This document shows positions 40,062 to 50,011 of a DNA stretch of 64,000 bases, one piece after another. Source of the DNA: an uncultured SAR116 cluster alpha proteobacterium (GTDB taxonomy: Bacteria; Pseudomonadota; Alphaproteobacteria; Puniceispirillales; Marisalimonadaceae); the NCBI GenBank assembly GCA_902558885.1, contig CACEFQ010000007.1:1-64000 (forward strand). The letters are read 5' to 3'. The notes beneath the pieces were generated by a model. The model did no database searches and was not told the origin of the DNA. It saw nothing but the letters and a program-made list of their open reading frames with translations. The stretch's first letter is position 1. Every line of letters starts with the position of its first letter. The position numbers were made by a program, and so were the translations under genes.

Positions 40062-41144
40062 CTAATAACTTCTATATAAACGATTACCCATAAGTGTTAA
40101 TAGTTCATAGCTAATGATGTTATTATTTTTGAGTATATGTTCAATATTAGAATTATCTAATAAACAAATTTGATCTCCCTCTTTTAATTCGTTTTTTTTA
40201 ATATCAGTAATATCAAGGACAAAACTATCCATAGTTATATTACCAACAATTTTACACTTTTCATTTCCAATTAAAAAAACACTATTAGGTTTTAATAATC
40301 TTAACCAACCATCAGCATAACCTACTCCAATTGTAGCAAGTATTGAACTTCTTTTTAAAATATCTACTCCACCATATGATATCTTTTCGCCAGCATTTAC
40401 TTTTTTTATTTGAATAATTGGAGCATATAATTTTAGGGGTAGCTTTAATTTTTCTGAATTAAAATAAAAACTTTTACCAAAATTATCAATTCCATATAAA
40501 CCAATACCAGGTCTTGTTTGGTCAAAACAAAAATTTGATCCAAGTTTTATTCCGTTACTATTTGCAAAGCTAACTTTTATATTTGGAAAGTTGTTAGAAA
40601 ATTTTTTTAGTTCATTAAGTTGAAGCAAATTAATTTCATTTTCATTTTCTTGTGCATTTGAAAGATGAGACATCATGTAATCTATTCTTAAATTGTTTAA
40701 TAAATCTTTATTATTAATTAAAAATTCTCTCTCTTTCTTACTTAAACCTAGTCTGTTCATTCCAGTATCAATATTAATTATTACTTTCTGCTCTAATACT
40801 GTTTTTGAAAAATTTTTAAATCTTTTAAGTTGTTCAAGGTTATTTAATATAGGAGTTAAATTATTTTCAGCATAGATTTTTTGATTACCTTCTAAATAAC
40901 CCTCAAAAATAGCAATTGATATTTTAGTAGTGTTAAATTTTTTTCTAAGTTTTAATCCTTCAAAAATATTTGCGACATAAAAATAATTACACCCAGATTT
41001 TAATAATGCCCCAGCCACTTCTACCATACCCATTCCATAAGCATTAGCTTTTACAACTGCTGCAGCTTTCCCATTAGAGGCGGTATTTATTAATTTCCAG
41101 TTATATTTAATATCATCAAGAGAAATTTTTAGAATAGATTTCAT
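40062..41144 (-). CDS. alr: Alanine racemase
   Basis: The 360-residue PLP enzyme interconverts L- and D-alanine for peptidoglycan. The PLP-binding Lys32 lies in VVKANAYGMG, the second catalytic Tyr is in IGVGYADGW, and INIDTGMNRLGL and TRPGIGLYG are also conserved. It lies 32 bp downstream of dnaB, as in many alphaproteobacteria. Length is typical. Confidence 0.95.
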   Translation of the reverse strand: MKSILKISLDDIKYNWKLINTASNGKAAAVVKANAYGMGMVEVAGALLKSGCNYFYVANIFEGLKLRKKFNTTKISIAIFEGYLEGNQKIYAENNLTPILNNLEQLKRFKNFSKTVLEQKVIINIDTGMNRLGLSKKEREFLINNKDLLNNLRIDYMMSHLSNAQENENEINLLQLNELKKFSNNFPNIKVSFANSNGIKLGSNFCFDQTRPGIGLYGIDNFGKSFYFNSEKLKLPLKLYAPIIQIKKVNAGEKISYGGVDILKRSSILATIGVGYADGWLRLLKPNSVFLIGNEKCKIVGNITMDSFVLDITDIKKNELKEGDQICLLDNSNIEHILKNNNIISYELLTLMGNRLYRSY

Positions 41145-41176
41145 AAAAAAATAATAAACAAATTTAAATAATTTTA

Positions 41177-42670
41177 CTAATAGATTTGATCTGGCATCCG
41201 GTCATTTTGGACTAAATCCATAAATCTTGTAAGTTTAGCTTCAAACTGCACTTGGATGATACCTGTTGGTCCATGACGTTGTTTGGAAATAATAACTTCT
41301 GCCTTTCCCTCTGCGGCGCTTCTTCTATCCTGCCATTTTACAAATCGTTCATTAAAGGTTTCTTGATTTTCATTCTCTCTTTGACTCGGTTCACTCTTAT
41401 CAAGATAGTATTCTTCTCTATACACAAACATCACCACATCAGCATCTTGTTCAATAGATCCAGATTCTCTTAAGTCAGCTAGTATAGGTCTTTTGTCTTC
41501 TCTTTGCTCAACAGCTCTACTTAACTGAGATAATGCTAATATAGGAACGTTTAATTCTTTTGCTAATGATTTTAAACCTCTAGTAATATTAGATATTTCT
41601 TGAACTCTACCTTGACTTTCGCTCACCTTTGATCCTTGAATTAACTGAATATAATCAATTATAATTAATCCTAATCCATTTGTTCTTTTTAACCTTCTTG
41701 CTCTTGATGCAATTTGACCAACGGTGATTGCGGGAGTATCGTCAATAAAAAAAGGTAAGTTATGTATATTATTTTGAGTAACAACTAGTTTTGAAAACTC
41801 ATCATCATTAATATCACCACTTCTTAATCTGTGCGAGTCTATAGTTGACTGTTCTGCAAGTATTCGCTGAGCTAATTGTTCAGCTGACATTTCTAGAGAA
41901 AATATTAATATTGCTTCATTTTTATCAGATTTACTACTTTTAGCTGCATTAAAGCCAATGTTAGTTGCCAAAGCTGTTTTTCCCATAGCAGGTCTGCCAG
42001 CTAAAACAATAAGGTCTGATTTGTTCAAACCTCCTAAATGACGATTGATACCAGAAAATCCAGTATCAATTCCAGATAATTTTCCTTTTCTATTAAAGGC
42101 AGAATTAATTTGTTTTGTTGTGCTGGCAAGAACTGTTTTAAAATCTGATGGTCCTGAATTAATTTGATCTTTTTCAGCTAGATTATATAATTTTTCTTCT
42201 GTATTCGATATCTCTTGATCAGGAGTAGCATCAATACGGGGATGATTTGCTTTGTGAATTAATTCATCAGCTATAACAATTAAAGATCTTCTGATATAAC
42301 AGTTACGTATTTCTTCAGCATAAAATCTAGCTTTACTTAAAGATAATACACCATCCCTTAAATCTATAAGATATTGTTCAATATCTATATCTAAATTATG
42401 TTTGTTATCACTTAGATAGTTTTTTAAGGTTAATGGGTCAGCTAAACGACCATTATCTATTAATGAAATACTCGCATCATAAATATTAGAATGAAGAGGA
42501 TCAAAAAAATAATTAGAACTGAAATTTGTAGGAAGATCTTCTAAAATCTTATTATCAAAAAGTATTGATCCTAATAGACTTTGTTCGGCCTCCAGGTTTT
42601 GAGGCATTATGTTTTTATTTTTAATTATTTCGTTAGAATTAAAGTAGTCTTCGACTAAATTTTCATCCAT
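41177..42670 (-). CDS. dnaB: Replicative DNA helicase DnaB
   Basis: The 497-residue helicase has the N-terminal DnaB domain (PQNLEAEQSLLGSILFD) and RecA-like domain with Walker A GRPAMGKT (225-232), Walker B LGLIIIDYIQLI, LSQLSRAVEQREDKRP and a C-terminal KQRHGPTG. It unwinds DNA at the replication fork. A 93-bp gap separates it from rplI and holds a weak 7-bp inverted repeat (42696-42713) without a U tract. Confidence 0.97.
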   Translation of the reverse strand: MDENLVEDYFNSNEIIKNKNIMPQNLEAEQSLLGSILFDNKILEDLPTNFSSNYFFDPLHSNIYDASISLIDNGRLADPLTLKNYLSDNKHNLDIDIEQYLIDLRDGVLSLSKARFYAEEIRNCYIRRSLIVIADELIHKANHPRIDATPDQEISNTEEKLYNLAEKDQINSGPSDFKTVLASTTKQINSAFNRKGKLSGIDTGFSGINRHLGGLNKSDLIVLAGRPAMGKTALATNIGFNAAKSSKSDKNEAILIFSLEMSAEQLAQRILAEQSTIDSHRLRSGDINDDEFSKLVVTQNNIHNLPFFIDDTPAITVGQIASRARRLKRTNGLGLIIIDYIQLIQGSKVSESQGRVQEISNITRGLKSLAKELNVPILALSQLSRAVEQREDKRPILADLRESGSIEQDADVVMFVYREEYYLDKSEPSQRENENQETFNERFVKWQDRRSAAEGKAEVIISKQRHGPTGIIQVQFEAKLTRFMDLVQNDRMPDQIY

Positions 42671-42763
42671 AGTATTATTTCCTGAAAGGAATGGAGATTA
42701 ATTTTTATTAATCTATAAATAAAAAACAAGACTATAATTTATTATTCTTATATATTATCTTTT

Positions 42764-43420
42764 TTAGTCTTTTTTTTCTTGATCCTCTTTTTCCAGATTT
42801 GTTGAAGTATTATTATCTGTTTTTAAAACATCGTCTAGAACTTTATCTGTTTTGTCATTATTTTTCTTATCAAAACGTTTTGCGTCTTTTTGTGCTCTTT
42901 CTGATCTTATATCTCCACCAGTTATTTCAGTTGTAATAATAGCCTTACCAGATTTTGATTGTTGTTTAGCTTCTTCAGTAGATCTAGCAATATTCAATTT
43001 TAATTTTACATATACTTCTGGATGAAGCTTGATTGATACATCTTCAAATAATAATGTTTTAATGGTTTTGTTTAAGACAATCTGTGATTTATTAATTGAT
43101 AAACCTAAATTAGTAATCTCTTGAGCAATGTCTTTAGCTGAAACAGAACCATATAGTTGACCAGACTCACTTGCGGCTCTTATTATAATAACTTCTTTAA
43201 AACTTATGTTGTTTGCTAAACTTTCAGCCTCTTTTTTCCTTTCAATATTTTCACCTTCCAACTGTGCTTTTTGATCTTCAAAAATTTTAATGTTTTCTTT
43301 AGAAGCAAATACAGCCTTTCCTTGAGGCAATAAGAAGTTTCTTGCATATCCAGACTTAACTGTTACCAAATCACCTATTTGACCTAATTTTTCAACACGT
43401 TCTAATAAAATAATATTCAT
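42764..43420 (-). CDS. rplI: Ribosomal protein bL9
   Basis: The 218-residue protein begins MNIILLERVEKLGQIGDLVT and has GYARNFLLPQGKA, the L9 signature. The first ~150 residues cover the normal two-domain protein. The rest is a Lys/Asp/Glu-rich tail of about 60 residues, longer than in most bacteria. It is the last gene of rpsF-rpsR-rplI. Confidence 0.97.
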   Translation of the reverse strand: MNIILLERVEKLGQIGDLVTVKSGYARNFLLPQGKAVFASKENIKIFEDQKAQLEGENIERKKEAESLANNISFKEVIIIRAASESGQLYGSVSAKDIAQEITNLGLSINKSQIVLNKTIKTLLFEDVSIKLHPEVYVKLKLNIARSTEEAKQQSKSGKAIITTEITGGDIRSERAQKDAKRFDKKNNDKTDKVLDDVLKTDNNTSTNLEKEDQEKKD

Positions 43421-43433
43421 CTAATCCTCCGTC

Positions 43434-43688
43434 TTAACCAACAACATAAGGCATTAAAGCTAAAAACCTAGCTCTTTTAATGGCTCTAGAGAGTTCCCTT
43501 TGTCTTTTGGCCGAAACAGCAGAGATTCTTGATGGTATAATTTTACCTCTTTCAGACACGTATCTAGTTAATACTTTAAGATCCTTATAGTCAATCTCAG
43601 GAGTATTAGGAGCTGAAAATGGACATGATTTTCTTCTTTTTTGATTGGGCTTTCTTAATGCCTCTCTAGTGATGTTTAGTTGTGTCAT
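43434..43688 (-). CDS. rpsR: Ribosomal protein bS18
   Basis: The 84-residue basic protein has the S18 core: [20 protein letters not shown], then [20 protein letters not shown] and [11 protein letters not shown]. It binds with S6 in the 30S platform. It lies between rpsF and rplI. Confidence 0.98.
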   Translation of the reverse strand: MTQLNITREALRKPNQKRRKSCPFSAPNTPEIDYKDLKVLTRYVSERGKIIPSRISAVSAKRQRELSRAIKRARFLALMPYVVG

Positions 43689-43721
43689 GTTATTATTCCT
43701 TGATTATAAATTATTAGGTGT

Positions 43722-44087
43722 TTAAGAGATTTCATCTTTTGCTGTTTCATTTTTTGAGCTATCAGATTTATTGACCATTAAGGGGGAAGGTTTTTCCTCA
43801 ATAAATTTTATTTTAATTGTAAGAAATCTAATAATATCTTCGTCCAATCTCATTAAACGTTCATATTCTTGAATAGCTTCTGGAGGCCCATCAATATTTA
43901 AGAGCATGTAATGCCCCTTTCTATTTTTATTGATTTTATAAGCAAGGTTTCTAATGCCCCAATTCTCTCTTTTTTTAATTTCGCCTTTAAAAGATTGAAT
44001 AACTGCTATAAATTTTTCTAATAATGTTTCGAATTGACCAGGTGTTAGGTCTTGTCTACCAATTATTACACTTTCGTATAATGCCAT
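43722..44087 (-). CDS. rpsF: Ribosomal protein bS6
   Basis: The 121-residue protein matches S6: MALYESVIIGRQDLTPGQFE, the Lys/Arg-rich RENWGIRNLAYKINKNRKGH and MLLNIDGPPEAIQEYERLMR. Its short acidic C-terminal tail is typical. It heads the rpsF-rpsR-rplI operon, with a structured leader upstream. Confidence 0.98.
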   Translation of the reverse strand: MALYESVIIGRQDLTPGQFETLLEKFIAVIQSFKGEIKKRENWGIRNLAYKINKNRKGHYMLLNIDGPPEAIQEYERLMRLDEDIIRFLTIKIKFIEEKPSPLMVNKSDSSKNETAKDEIS

Positions 44088-44108
44088 CGTTTTCTCCTTC
44101 TGGCTTTA

Positions 44109-44150
44109 TGGGTTATTAATACCCAGGTGATCCAACAAGTAACTTGCTGG
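44109..44150 (-). promoter_or_regulatory. Structured rpsF leader, possible S6:S18 autoregulatory element
   Basis: On the minus strand, the rpsF leader can form a hairpin CCAGCAAG / CTTGTTGG with a 3-base loop (44132-44150, one G-U pair) and then a small TGGGT / ACCCA hairpin (44109-44125). rpsF operons often have an S6:S18-binding leader. The sequence has not been matched to that RNA family, so this is tentative. Confidence 0.4.
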
Positions 44151-44272
44151 AAAGGAGTACATAAATAATAATTTAATTTATGTTAGTAATTAGTTTATTT
44201 GTGGAACATAAATGTTTATAAAAATTATGCAATAATTAATTATAAATTTTTAATAATTAACGAGGAATAAAA

Positions 44273-45202
44273 ATGAATTTTATTGTTTTCCCTGGACAAG
44301 GATCTCAAAAAGTTGGGATGGGTAAAAAACTGTCAGAAAATTTTTCTGAGGCAAAGGATGTTTTTGACGAGGTTAATGATGCTTTAAAATTAAATTTAAC
44401 AAAAATCATGTGGGAAGGCTCAGATAGAGAAATTTCACTAACTGCTAATGCACAACCTGCTCTTATGGCGTGTGGAGTTGCTGCTTTTAGGGTGTTAAGT
44501 AAACTAAAAGATAAAAATTTAAGACAGTTAGCTGATTTTACCTGTGGACATTCATTAGGTGAATATACAGCTATGACAGTTGCACAAGTTTTTTCTCTTA
44601 AAGAATGCGCTATTTTACTTAGATTAAGAGGTGAAGCCATGCAACAAGCAGTCCCTGTTGGTGAAGGGGCGATGGCAGCTTTGATTGGTATTACTGTTAA
44701 TCAAACGATTGAAATTATTGAAAAAGCTCAAATTCATGGAATTTGTGATATTGGAAATGATAACGCAGATGGTCAAGTAGTAATAAGTGGGGATACAAGA
44801 GCAGTTGAAAACGCAATTGAAATTGCCAAAAATAGTGGTGCTAAAAGAGCAATTTTACTTCCAGTAAGTGCTCCTTTCCATTGTAGATTGATGGAGCCCG
44901 CCCGTGTCATTATGGAAGAGGCTTTAAATAATTTAGTTTTTGATGTACCCCTAATACCAATAGTTTCTAACATAACTGCGTTACCTCATACTGATACCAC
45001 AACATTAAGGAAAAATTTAATTGATCAAGTAACTGGAACTGTGAGATGGCGAGAAACAATGGATTTTGCAAAAAATCAAGGTATAAAAAAAATAACTGAA
45101 TTAGGAAGTGGAAAAGTTCTTACAGGAATAGCAAAAAGAATGATAAAAGATATTTCAAATGAAAGTTATGAAAATGCTGAAGATTTTGATGCTTTTTTTT
45201 AA
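44273..45202 (+). CDS. fabD: Malonyl-CoA:ACP transacylase FabD
   Basis: The 309-residue enzyme moves malonyl groups from CoA to ACP for type II fatty acid synthesis. FPGQGSQKVGMG opens it, the nucleophile is Ser94 in GHSLGEYTA, and the catalytic His is in SAPFHCRLM. It heads fabD-fabG-acpP-fabF and is divergent from rpsF. A GAGGAA precedes the ATG. Confidence 0.97.
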   Translation: MNFIVFPGQGSQKVGMGKKLSENFSEAKDVFDEVNDALKLNLTKIMWEGSDREISLTANAQPALMACGVAAFRVLSKLKDKNLRQLADFTCGHSLGEYTAMTVAQVFSLKECAILLRLRGEAMQQAVPVGEGAMAALIGITVNQTIEIIEKAQIHGICDIGNDNADGQVVISGDTRAVENAIEIAKNSGAKRAILLPVSAPFHCRLMEPARVIMEEALNNLVFDVPLIPIVSNITALPHTDTTTLRKNLIDQVTGTVRWRETMDFAKNQGIKKITELGSGKVLTGIAKRMIKDISNESYENAEDFDAFF

Positions 45203-45222
45203 TCTTATAATGGAGTACAGAA

Positions 45223-45960
45223 ATGTTTGATCTAACAGGCAAGGTTGTTTTATTAACTGGAGCAACAGGTGGTATTGGAAAATCTATAGCAAAAAAGATG
45301 AAAGAAAAAGGTGCTAAACTTATTCTTTCTGGAACAAGACAAGAAATTCTAAATGAACTTTGTTCAGAATTAGGTGCTGACACTAGAGCAATAGCTACTG
45401 ATTTAACTTCTAAAGATAGTGTTTTAGCTTTAGCACAAGAATCTGAAACTATTTTTGGTCATATAGATATTCTCATTAATAATGCTGGAATAACAGCAGA
45501 TAATCTTTTTTTAAGAATGAAAGATGAAGAATGGGAGAATGTTATAAATGTTAATCTGTCTGCTAGTATGAGGCTTACAAGACAAATTATAAAAGGTATG
45601 CTTAAGAGAAAATCTGGAAGGGTTATATTTATTAGTTCAATAGTAGGATTTACTGGTAATCCAGGTCAAGCTAACTATTCAGCTTCTAAATCCGCTTTGT
45701 CAGGCCTTACGAAATCTATTGCTTTAGAAGTAGCTGCTCGAGGAATAACTTGTAATCTTATTGCCCCAGGATTTATATCAACACCAATGACAGATAAACT
45801 AACAGATGAACAAAAAGGTAAAATAATTGTTAATATCCCTGCTAATAGGCTAGGTAACGCAGAAGATATATCAAATGGTTGCATTTATTTAGCTAGTGAT
45901 GAAGCAAGTTTCATAACTGGAACTACATTACATATTAATGGTGGAATGAGTATGATATAA
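45223..45960 (+). CDS. fabG: 3-oxoacyl-ACP reductase FabG
   Basis: The 245-residue SDR reduces 3-oxoacyl-ACP with NADPH. It has LTGATGGIGKSIAK, the NNAGIT block, the Ser in FISSIVGFTGNPGQ and the Tyr-x-x-x-Lys of ANYSASKSAL, plus the FabG C-terminal end ITGTTLHINGGM. It is 20 bp after fabD, in the standard cluster order. Confidence 0.96.
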   Translation: MFDLTGKVVLLTGATGGIGKSIAKKMKEKGAKLILSGTRQEILNELCSELGADTRAIATDLTSKDSVLALAQESETIFGHIDILINNAGITADNLFLRMKDEEWENVINVNLSASMRLTRQIIKGMLKRKSGRVIFISSIVGFTGNPGQANYSASKSALSGLTKSIALEVAARGITCNLIAPGFISTPMTDKLTDEQKGKIIVNIPANRLGNAEDISNGCIYLASDEASFITGTTLHINGGMSMI

Positions 45961-46056
45961 ATTTTTGCATATGGTTACATTATATGCTTGGCATGATTAC
46001 ATATTTATGTTACTCGGTTGCAAGTATAATTTTCATATAAATTTAAGGGGATTTTA

Positions 46057-46290
46057 ATGAGTGATATAGCTGGTAGAGTTACAAAGATTGTAGTTGAACA
46101 TCTGGGTGTAGATGAATCAAAAGTCGTTGAAAGTGCTAGTTTTATAGATGATCTGGGAGCTGATAGTTTAGATACTGTTGAATTAGTTATGGCTTTTGAA
46201 GAAGAGTTTGAATGTGAAATTCCTGACGATGCAGCTGAAAAGATTCAAACTGTTAAAGATGCAATAGAATTTATAACTTCAAATAGCTAA
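46057..46290 (+). CDS. acpP: Acyl carrier protein
   Basis: The 77-residue acidic protein has the 4'-phosphopantetheine site Ser37 in [20 protein letters not shown]. It carries acyl chains in fatty acid synthesis. AGGGGATTTT precedes the ATG. A 6-bp inverted repeat without U tract lies upstream at 45967-45987. Confidence 0.98.
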   Translation: MSDIAGRVTKIVVEHLGVDESKVVESASFIDDLGADSLDTVELVMAFEEEFECEIPDDAAEKIQTVKDAIEFITSNS

Positions 46291-46333
46291 TATACCTATT
46301 TATGTTCACTCGTGTTATAAAAAGGAGTCTTTT

Positions 46334-47602
46334 ATGCGTCGAGTTGTCGTTACTGGATTAGGATTATTAACACCATTAGGATTAGGTGTAAATACTAATT
46401 GGAAAAGACTTATATCTGGTTTAGTCGGTATAAATAAAATTGATAATTTTGATGTATCTGATCTACCTTGTAAAATAGCAGGACAAATTCCAAAAAAAAG
46501 TGTTGACCCTGATGGTGGGTTGAGCATTGAAGATTGGATAGAACCAAGAGAGTATAAGAGAATTGATAGATTCATAGCTTATGGTCTTATATCAGCTATG
46601 CAAGCCGTTGAAGATTCAGGCTGGAAACCAAAAAATGAAAATCAAAAGAATAGAACAGGCGTAATATTAGGTTCTGGAATAGGTGGTCTTGAAACAATCT
46701 CTCATACAACAGAGTTATTAAATTCTAAAGGTCCAAGAAAAGTTAGCCCTTTTTTCATACCATCCGCACTTATAAATTTGTTATCAGGTCAAGTAAGCAT
46801 TAAGTATGGTTTCAAAGGTCCCAATCATTCTGTTGTAACAGCTTGTTCAACCGGAGCCCATGCTATCGGAGATGCATCAAGAATTATTCGCTATGGTGAC
46901 GCAGATGTAATGATTGCAGGTGGAGCCGAAGCAGCTTGCTGTAGAATTGGTATGGCAGGGTTTGCAGCCGCTAGAGCGTTAAGCACTAACTTTAATGATA
47001 ACCCTGAAAACAGTTCCAGACCCTGGGATGAAGACAGGGATGGCTTTGTTATGGGTGAAGGAGCTGGAGTACTTGTTCTTGAAGAAAAAAAACATGCTGT
47101 TGCAAGAGGTGCAAAAATATATGCAGAAATAAAAGGTTATGGTCTTTCTGGCGATGCTCACCACATAACTGCTCCAGCTGAAAATGGAGATGGTGGTTTT
47201 AGAGCAATGTTATCAGCTATTAAAGATGCAGGTATAAGCGCTTCAGATTTAGATTACATCAATGCACATGGTACTTCTACACCTCTTGGTGATATAATTG
47301 AATTGAAGGCTATTGGTAGACTTCTTGGACAAAAAATTAAAAATACTAGTATTAGTTCAACAAAATCTGCAACAGGGCATCTGCTAGGTGCAGCTGGTGC
47401 AATAGAAGCTATTTACTCAATATTATCACTTGTAAATCAAACTGTTCCTCCTACAAATAATTTAGTAAACCCAGACAAAGATTCTTTTGGTTTTGACTTA
47501 GTACCAATAAATTCAAAAAAAAGAAAAATAAAAAATGTACTCTCAAATTCCTTTGGTTTTGGAGGGACAAATGCAAGTTTAGTGATTGGTAGTTCAGATT
47601 GA
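46334..47602 (+). CDS. fabF: 3-oxoacyl-ACP synthase II FabF
   Basis: The 422-residue condensing enzyme has the active Cys171 in VVTACSTGAHAIGDA, the His in YINAHGTSTPLGD and the Lys/His pair in KSATGHLLGAAGAIEA. It elongates acyl-ACPs. The C-terminus SFGFGGTNASLV is standard. Its stop overlaps the mltG start by 4 bp. Confidence 0.97.
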   Translation: MRRVVVTGLGLLTPLGLGVNTNWKRLISGLVGINKIDNFDVSDLPCKIAGQIPKKSVDPDGGLSIEDWIEPREYKRIDRFIAYGLISAMQAVEDSGWKPKNENQKNRTGVILGSGIGGLETISHTTELLNSKGPRKVSPFFIPSALINLLSGQVSIKYGFKGPNHSVVTACSTGAHAIGDASRIIRYGDADVMIAGGAEAACCRIGMAGFAAARALSTNFNDNPENSSRPWDEDRDGFVMGEGAGVLVLEEKKHAVARGAKIYAEIKGYGLSGDAHHITAPAENGDGGFRAMLSAIKDAGISASDLDYINAHGTSTPLGDIIELKAIGRLLGQKIKNTSISSTKSATGHLLGAAGAIEAIYSILSLVNQTVPPTNNLVNPDKDSFGFDLVPINSKKRKIKNVLSNSFGFGGTNASLVIGSSD

Positions 47603-48558
47603 GTTTAAAAAATAAGTGTATTCTTTTTATTGCATTGTTTTTTTCACTACTATCTTCAATCTATATATATATTTATAAAATAAATAATAAAATTATTGTT
47701 TTTGACGACACTTATTATTTATTAGGAAAAAATACTACCCAAAAAAAAATTGTATCTGAATTAATAGCAAAAAATATAGATATTTCTTACTTAAATTGGA
47801 AATTGGCATCTTTAATCCATAAAAAACCCTTTATACCTAAGGCAGGAGAATATCTAATTCCTAAAGATTTATCGCTTATTCAAATACAAAGAATTTTACA
47901 AACAGGTAAAACAATAACAAGAAGTTTTACACTAATTGAAGGATCTACAGCTGTTGATTTAAAAAATAATTTAGTCAATAATCCATATTTAACTGGAGTA
48001 ATTACAAATTTAGAAGAAGGCATATACAAACCAGACACATATTTTTTTAAATTAGGTTATCCAAGAAGTAAACTTTTAAATCAGATGAAAACAGCTCAAG
48101 AAAAATTTTTAAAAACTGTTTGGAATGAAAAGCCGGATGGTTTTGTTTTAAAAAATAAAAATGAATATTTGATACTAGCTTCAATAATTCAGAAGGAGTC
48201 TAATAATATTAATGATAGTAAGTTAGTAGCAAGTGTTTTTATTAACAGACTTAATAAAAAAATGAAACTTCAATCAGACGTAACACTTGCATATGGTTTC
48301 AAAGTTAATGGTAAAAAAATTACAAGAAACATGTTAAAATCAAATAATCCATATAATACATATAAATTTCAAGGTTTACCACCAACCCCAATTTCTTACC
48401 CAGGAGAAAATGCTTTAAATGCATTAAAGTTTATAGAAAAAACTGATTATATTTATTTTGTTAGCGATGGGAATGGAAGTCATAGATTTTCTAAAACATA
48501 TAGTTTACATAAGAAAAATATTAAGTTATGGAAAGATAGTTTTAATAAGGATAAATAG
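47599..48558 (+). CDS. mltG: Endolytic murein transglycosylase MltG
   Basis: The 319-residue protein has an N-terminal membrane anchor (about 7-27), a LysM-like segment (KAGEYLIPKDLSLIQIQRIL, residues ~74-93) and the YceG-like catalytic domain with the catalytic Glu in LASIIQKES. It also has VFINRLNKKMKLQSDVTLAY and YNTYKFQGLPPTPIS. It cleaves nascent glycan strands. It starts with TTG overlapping the fabF stop (TTGA) and its stop overlaps the gmk start. Confidence 0.93.
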   Translation: MSLKNKCILFIALFFSLLSSIYIYIYKINNKIIVFDDTYYLLGKNTTQKKIVSELIAKNIDISYLNWKLASLIHKKPFIPKAGEYLIPKDLSLIQIQRILQTGKTITRSFTLIEGSTAVDLKNNLVNNPYLTGVITNLEEGIYKPDTYFFKLGYPRSKLLNQMKTAQEKFLKTVWNEKPDGFVLKNKNEYLILASIIQKESNNINDSKLVASVFINRLNKKMKLQSDVTLAYGFKVNGKKITRNMLKSNNPYNTYKFQGLPPTPISYPGENALNALKFIEKTDYIYFVSDGNGSHRFSKTYSLHKKNIKLWKDSFNKDK

Positions 48559-49181
48559 TGACTGATATCGTTAACAAAGGCTTATTACTCATTATTTCAT
48601 CACCCTCTGGTGCAGGTAAAACAACTATATGTAAAAAGTTAATCGATGAAGTTGATGATATTAATTTATCAGTTTCGGTAACTACAAGAAAAAAAAGAAA
48701 AGATGAAATTGAGGGGAAACATTACTTTTTCAAAAATGAAGATGAATTCAGAATATTATTAAAGCAAAATCAATTCTTAGAGTATGCAAATGTTTTTGGG
48801 TGTCTTTATGGAACATTAAAAAATGAGGTTGTTTCAAAAATTAACAGAGGTATTGATGTTATTGTTGATATTGATTGGCAAGGAACAAGACAAATTTCAA
48901 AACAATTGCCAAAAGATGTTGTAAAAGTTTTTATATTACCTCCATCAATGAAAGAACTAGAAAATAGACTTGGTAAAAGAGATAGTGAAGATAAAGAAAA
49001 TTTTAAAAAAAGAATGTCAGAGGCTAAAAAAGAAATAAGTCATTATAAGGAATATGATTTTGTTGTAGTAAACAGCGATCTTCAGCTAGCTGTAGATCAA
49101 ATTAAGTTAATTTTATTTTCTGAAAGACTTAGAAGATATAGACAGTTAACTTTAAGTAAAACGATAGAAAAACTCATTTAA
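48558..49181 (+). CDS. gmk: Guanylate kinase
   Basis: The 207-residue enzyme phosphorylates GMP to GDP. It has the P-loop SSPSGAGKTT (14-23), the GMP-binding VTTRKKRKDEIEGKHYFF, YGTLK, and VDIDWQGTRQ. The start is GTG, sharing a base with the mltG stop. It converges with rsmA, overlapping it by 4 bp. Confidence 0.97.
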   Translation: MTDIVNKGLLLIISSPSGAGKTTICKKLIDEVDDINLSVSVTTRKKRKDEIEGKHYFFKNEDEFRILLKQNQFLEYANVFGCLYGTLKNEVVSKINRGIDVIVDIDWQGTRQISKQLPKDVVKVFILPPSMKELENRLGKRDSEDKENFKKRMSEAKKEISHYKEYDFVVVNSDLQLAVDQIKLILFSERLRRYRQLTLSKTIEKLI

Positions 49182-50011
49182 TTTTTAAATTTAGTTGATT
49201 TTTTAGCTATTTTACAAAAATCAATAACAGACAAATTTTCTGGTCGTAAATTTGGTGAAATATTCAACTCTTCTAAAATTTTTTTACCATTAATTTCTTT
49301 TAGACTGGTTTTGAGCATTTTTCTTTTTTGACTAAAAGCAAGATGAGTTAATTTTTCTAAGGATTCAAACTTTACGTCATAAAGTGGTTTTGAGAGTGGT
49401 TTCAATTGTATTACTGACGATTTAACTTTAGGTCTAGGTATAAAAGCTTCACTTGGGATATCAAATAATTTTGAACTTTCGGTTAACCAATTTGTTAAAA
49501 TTGACAACCTTCCATAGTTTTTCGAACCAGGTTTTGCAACTATTCTTTCTGCAACCTCTTTTTGAAACATTAACGTAAGTAAATCAAAGTTCTGAATATA
49601 TTTCAACCATGTTATCAACATTTTGGTTCCTGCATTATAAGGGAGGTTTGCTATTACTTGTCTTGGTGCTTTACCTAAATTCCAGATAGGAAAATGCAAA
49701 GCGTCATCAATGATTATTTTAAGTCTATCTCTATAAATCATTTTCAGTTCACTTAACATCTTCTCAGATTGAATATCTTTATCTATTGCATAAACAATTG
49801 CAGATTTGTTTTTCAAAATAGATCTTGTTAAACTACCTGGTCCAGAACCAATTTCTATAATAGTTGATGCAATTGGTTTTGATTGTTTAACAATCTTATC
49901 AGTGAGATTTAGATCAAATAAAAAATTTTGACCTAAGGACTTATTTATTTTTACTTTATTTTTCTTTAAAGTTTCTTGTATTGTAGGCAAATTTTTAATT
50001 TTGTTGTGCAT
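49178..50011 (-). CDS. rsmA: 16S rRNA dimethyladenosine transferase RsmA (KsgA)
   Basis: The 277-residue methyltransferase modifies two adenines near the 3' end of 16S rRNA. It has NKSLGQNFLFD, SAM motif IIEIGSGPGSLTR, and the catalytic ANLPYN block. It overlaps pdxA by 17 bp, the usual pdxA-rsmA pair. Confidence 0.97.
   Translation of the reverse strand: MHNKIKNLPTIQETLKKNKVKINKSLGQNFLFDLNLTDKIVKQSKPIASTIIEIGSGPGSLTRSILKNKSAIVYAIDKDIQSEKMLSELKMIYRDRLKIIIDDALHFPIWNLGKAPRQVIANLPYNAGTKMLITWLKYIQNFDLLTLMFQKEVAERIVAKPGSKNYGRLSILTNWLTESSKLFDIPSEAFIPRPKVKSSVIQLKPLSKPLYDVKFESLEKLTHLAFSQKRKMLKTSLKEINGKKILEELNISPNLRPENLSVIDFCKIAKKSTKFKN

Noticed and set aside
42696-42713. 7-bp inverted repeat between rplI and dnaB as a terminator
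   Set aside because: All-AT-type stem without a U tract on the coding strand; in DNA this AT-rich it may arise by chance.
45967-45987. GCATAT / ATATGC inverted repeat between fabG and acpP
   Set aside because: Only 6 bp, no U tract, and weak; insufficient for a terminator or operator call.
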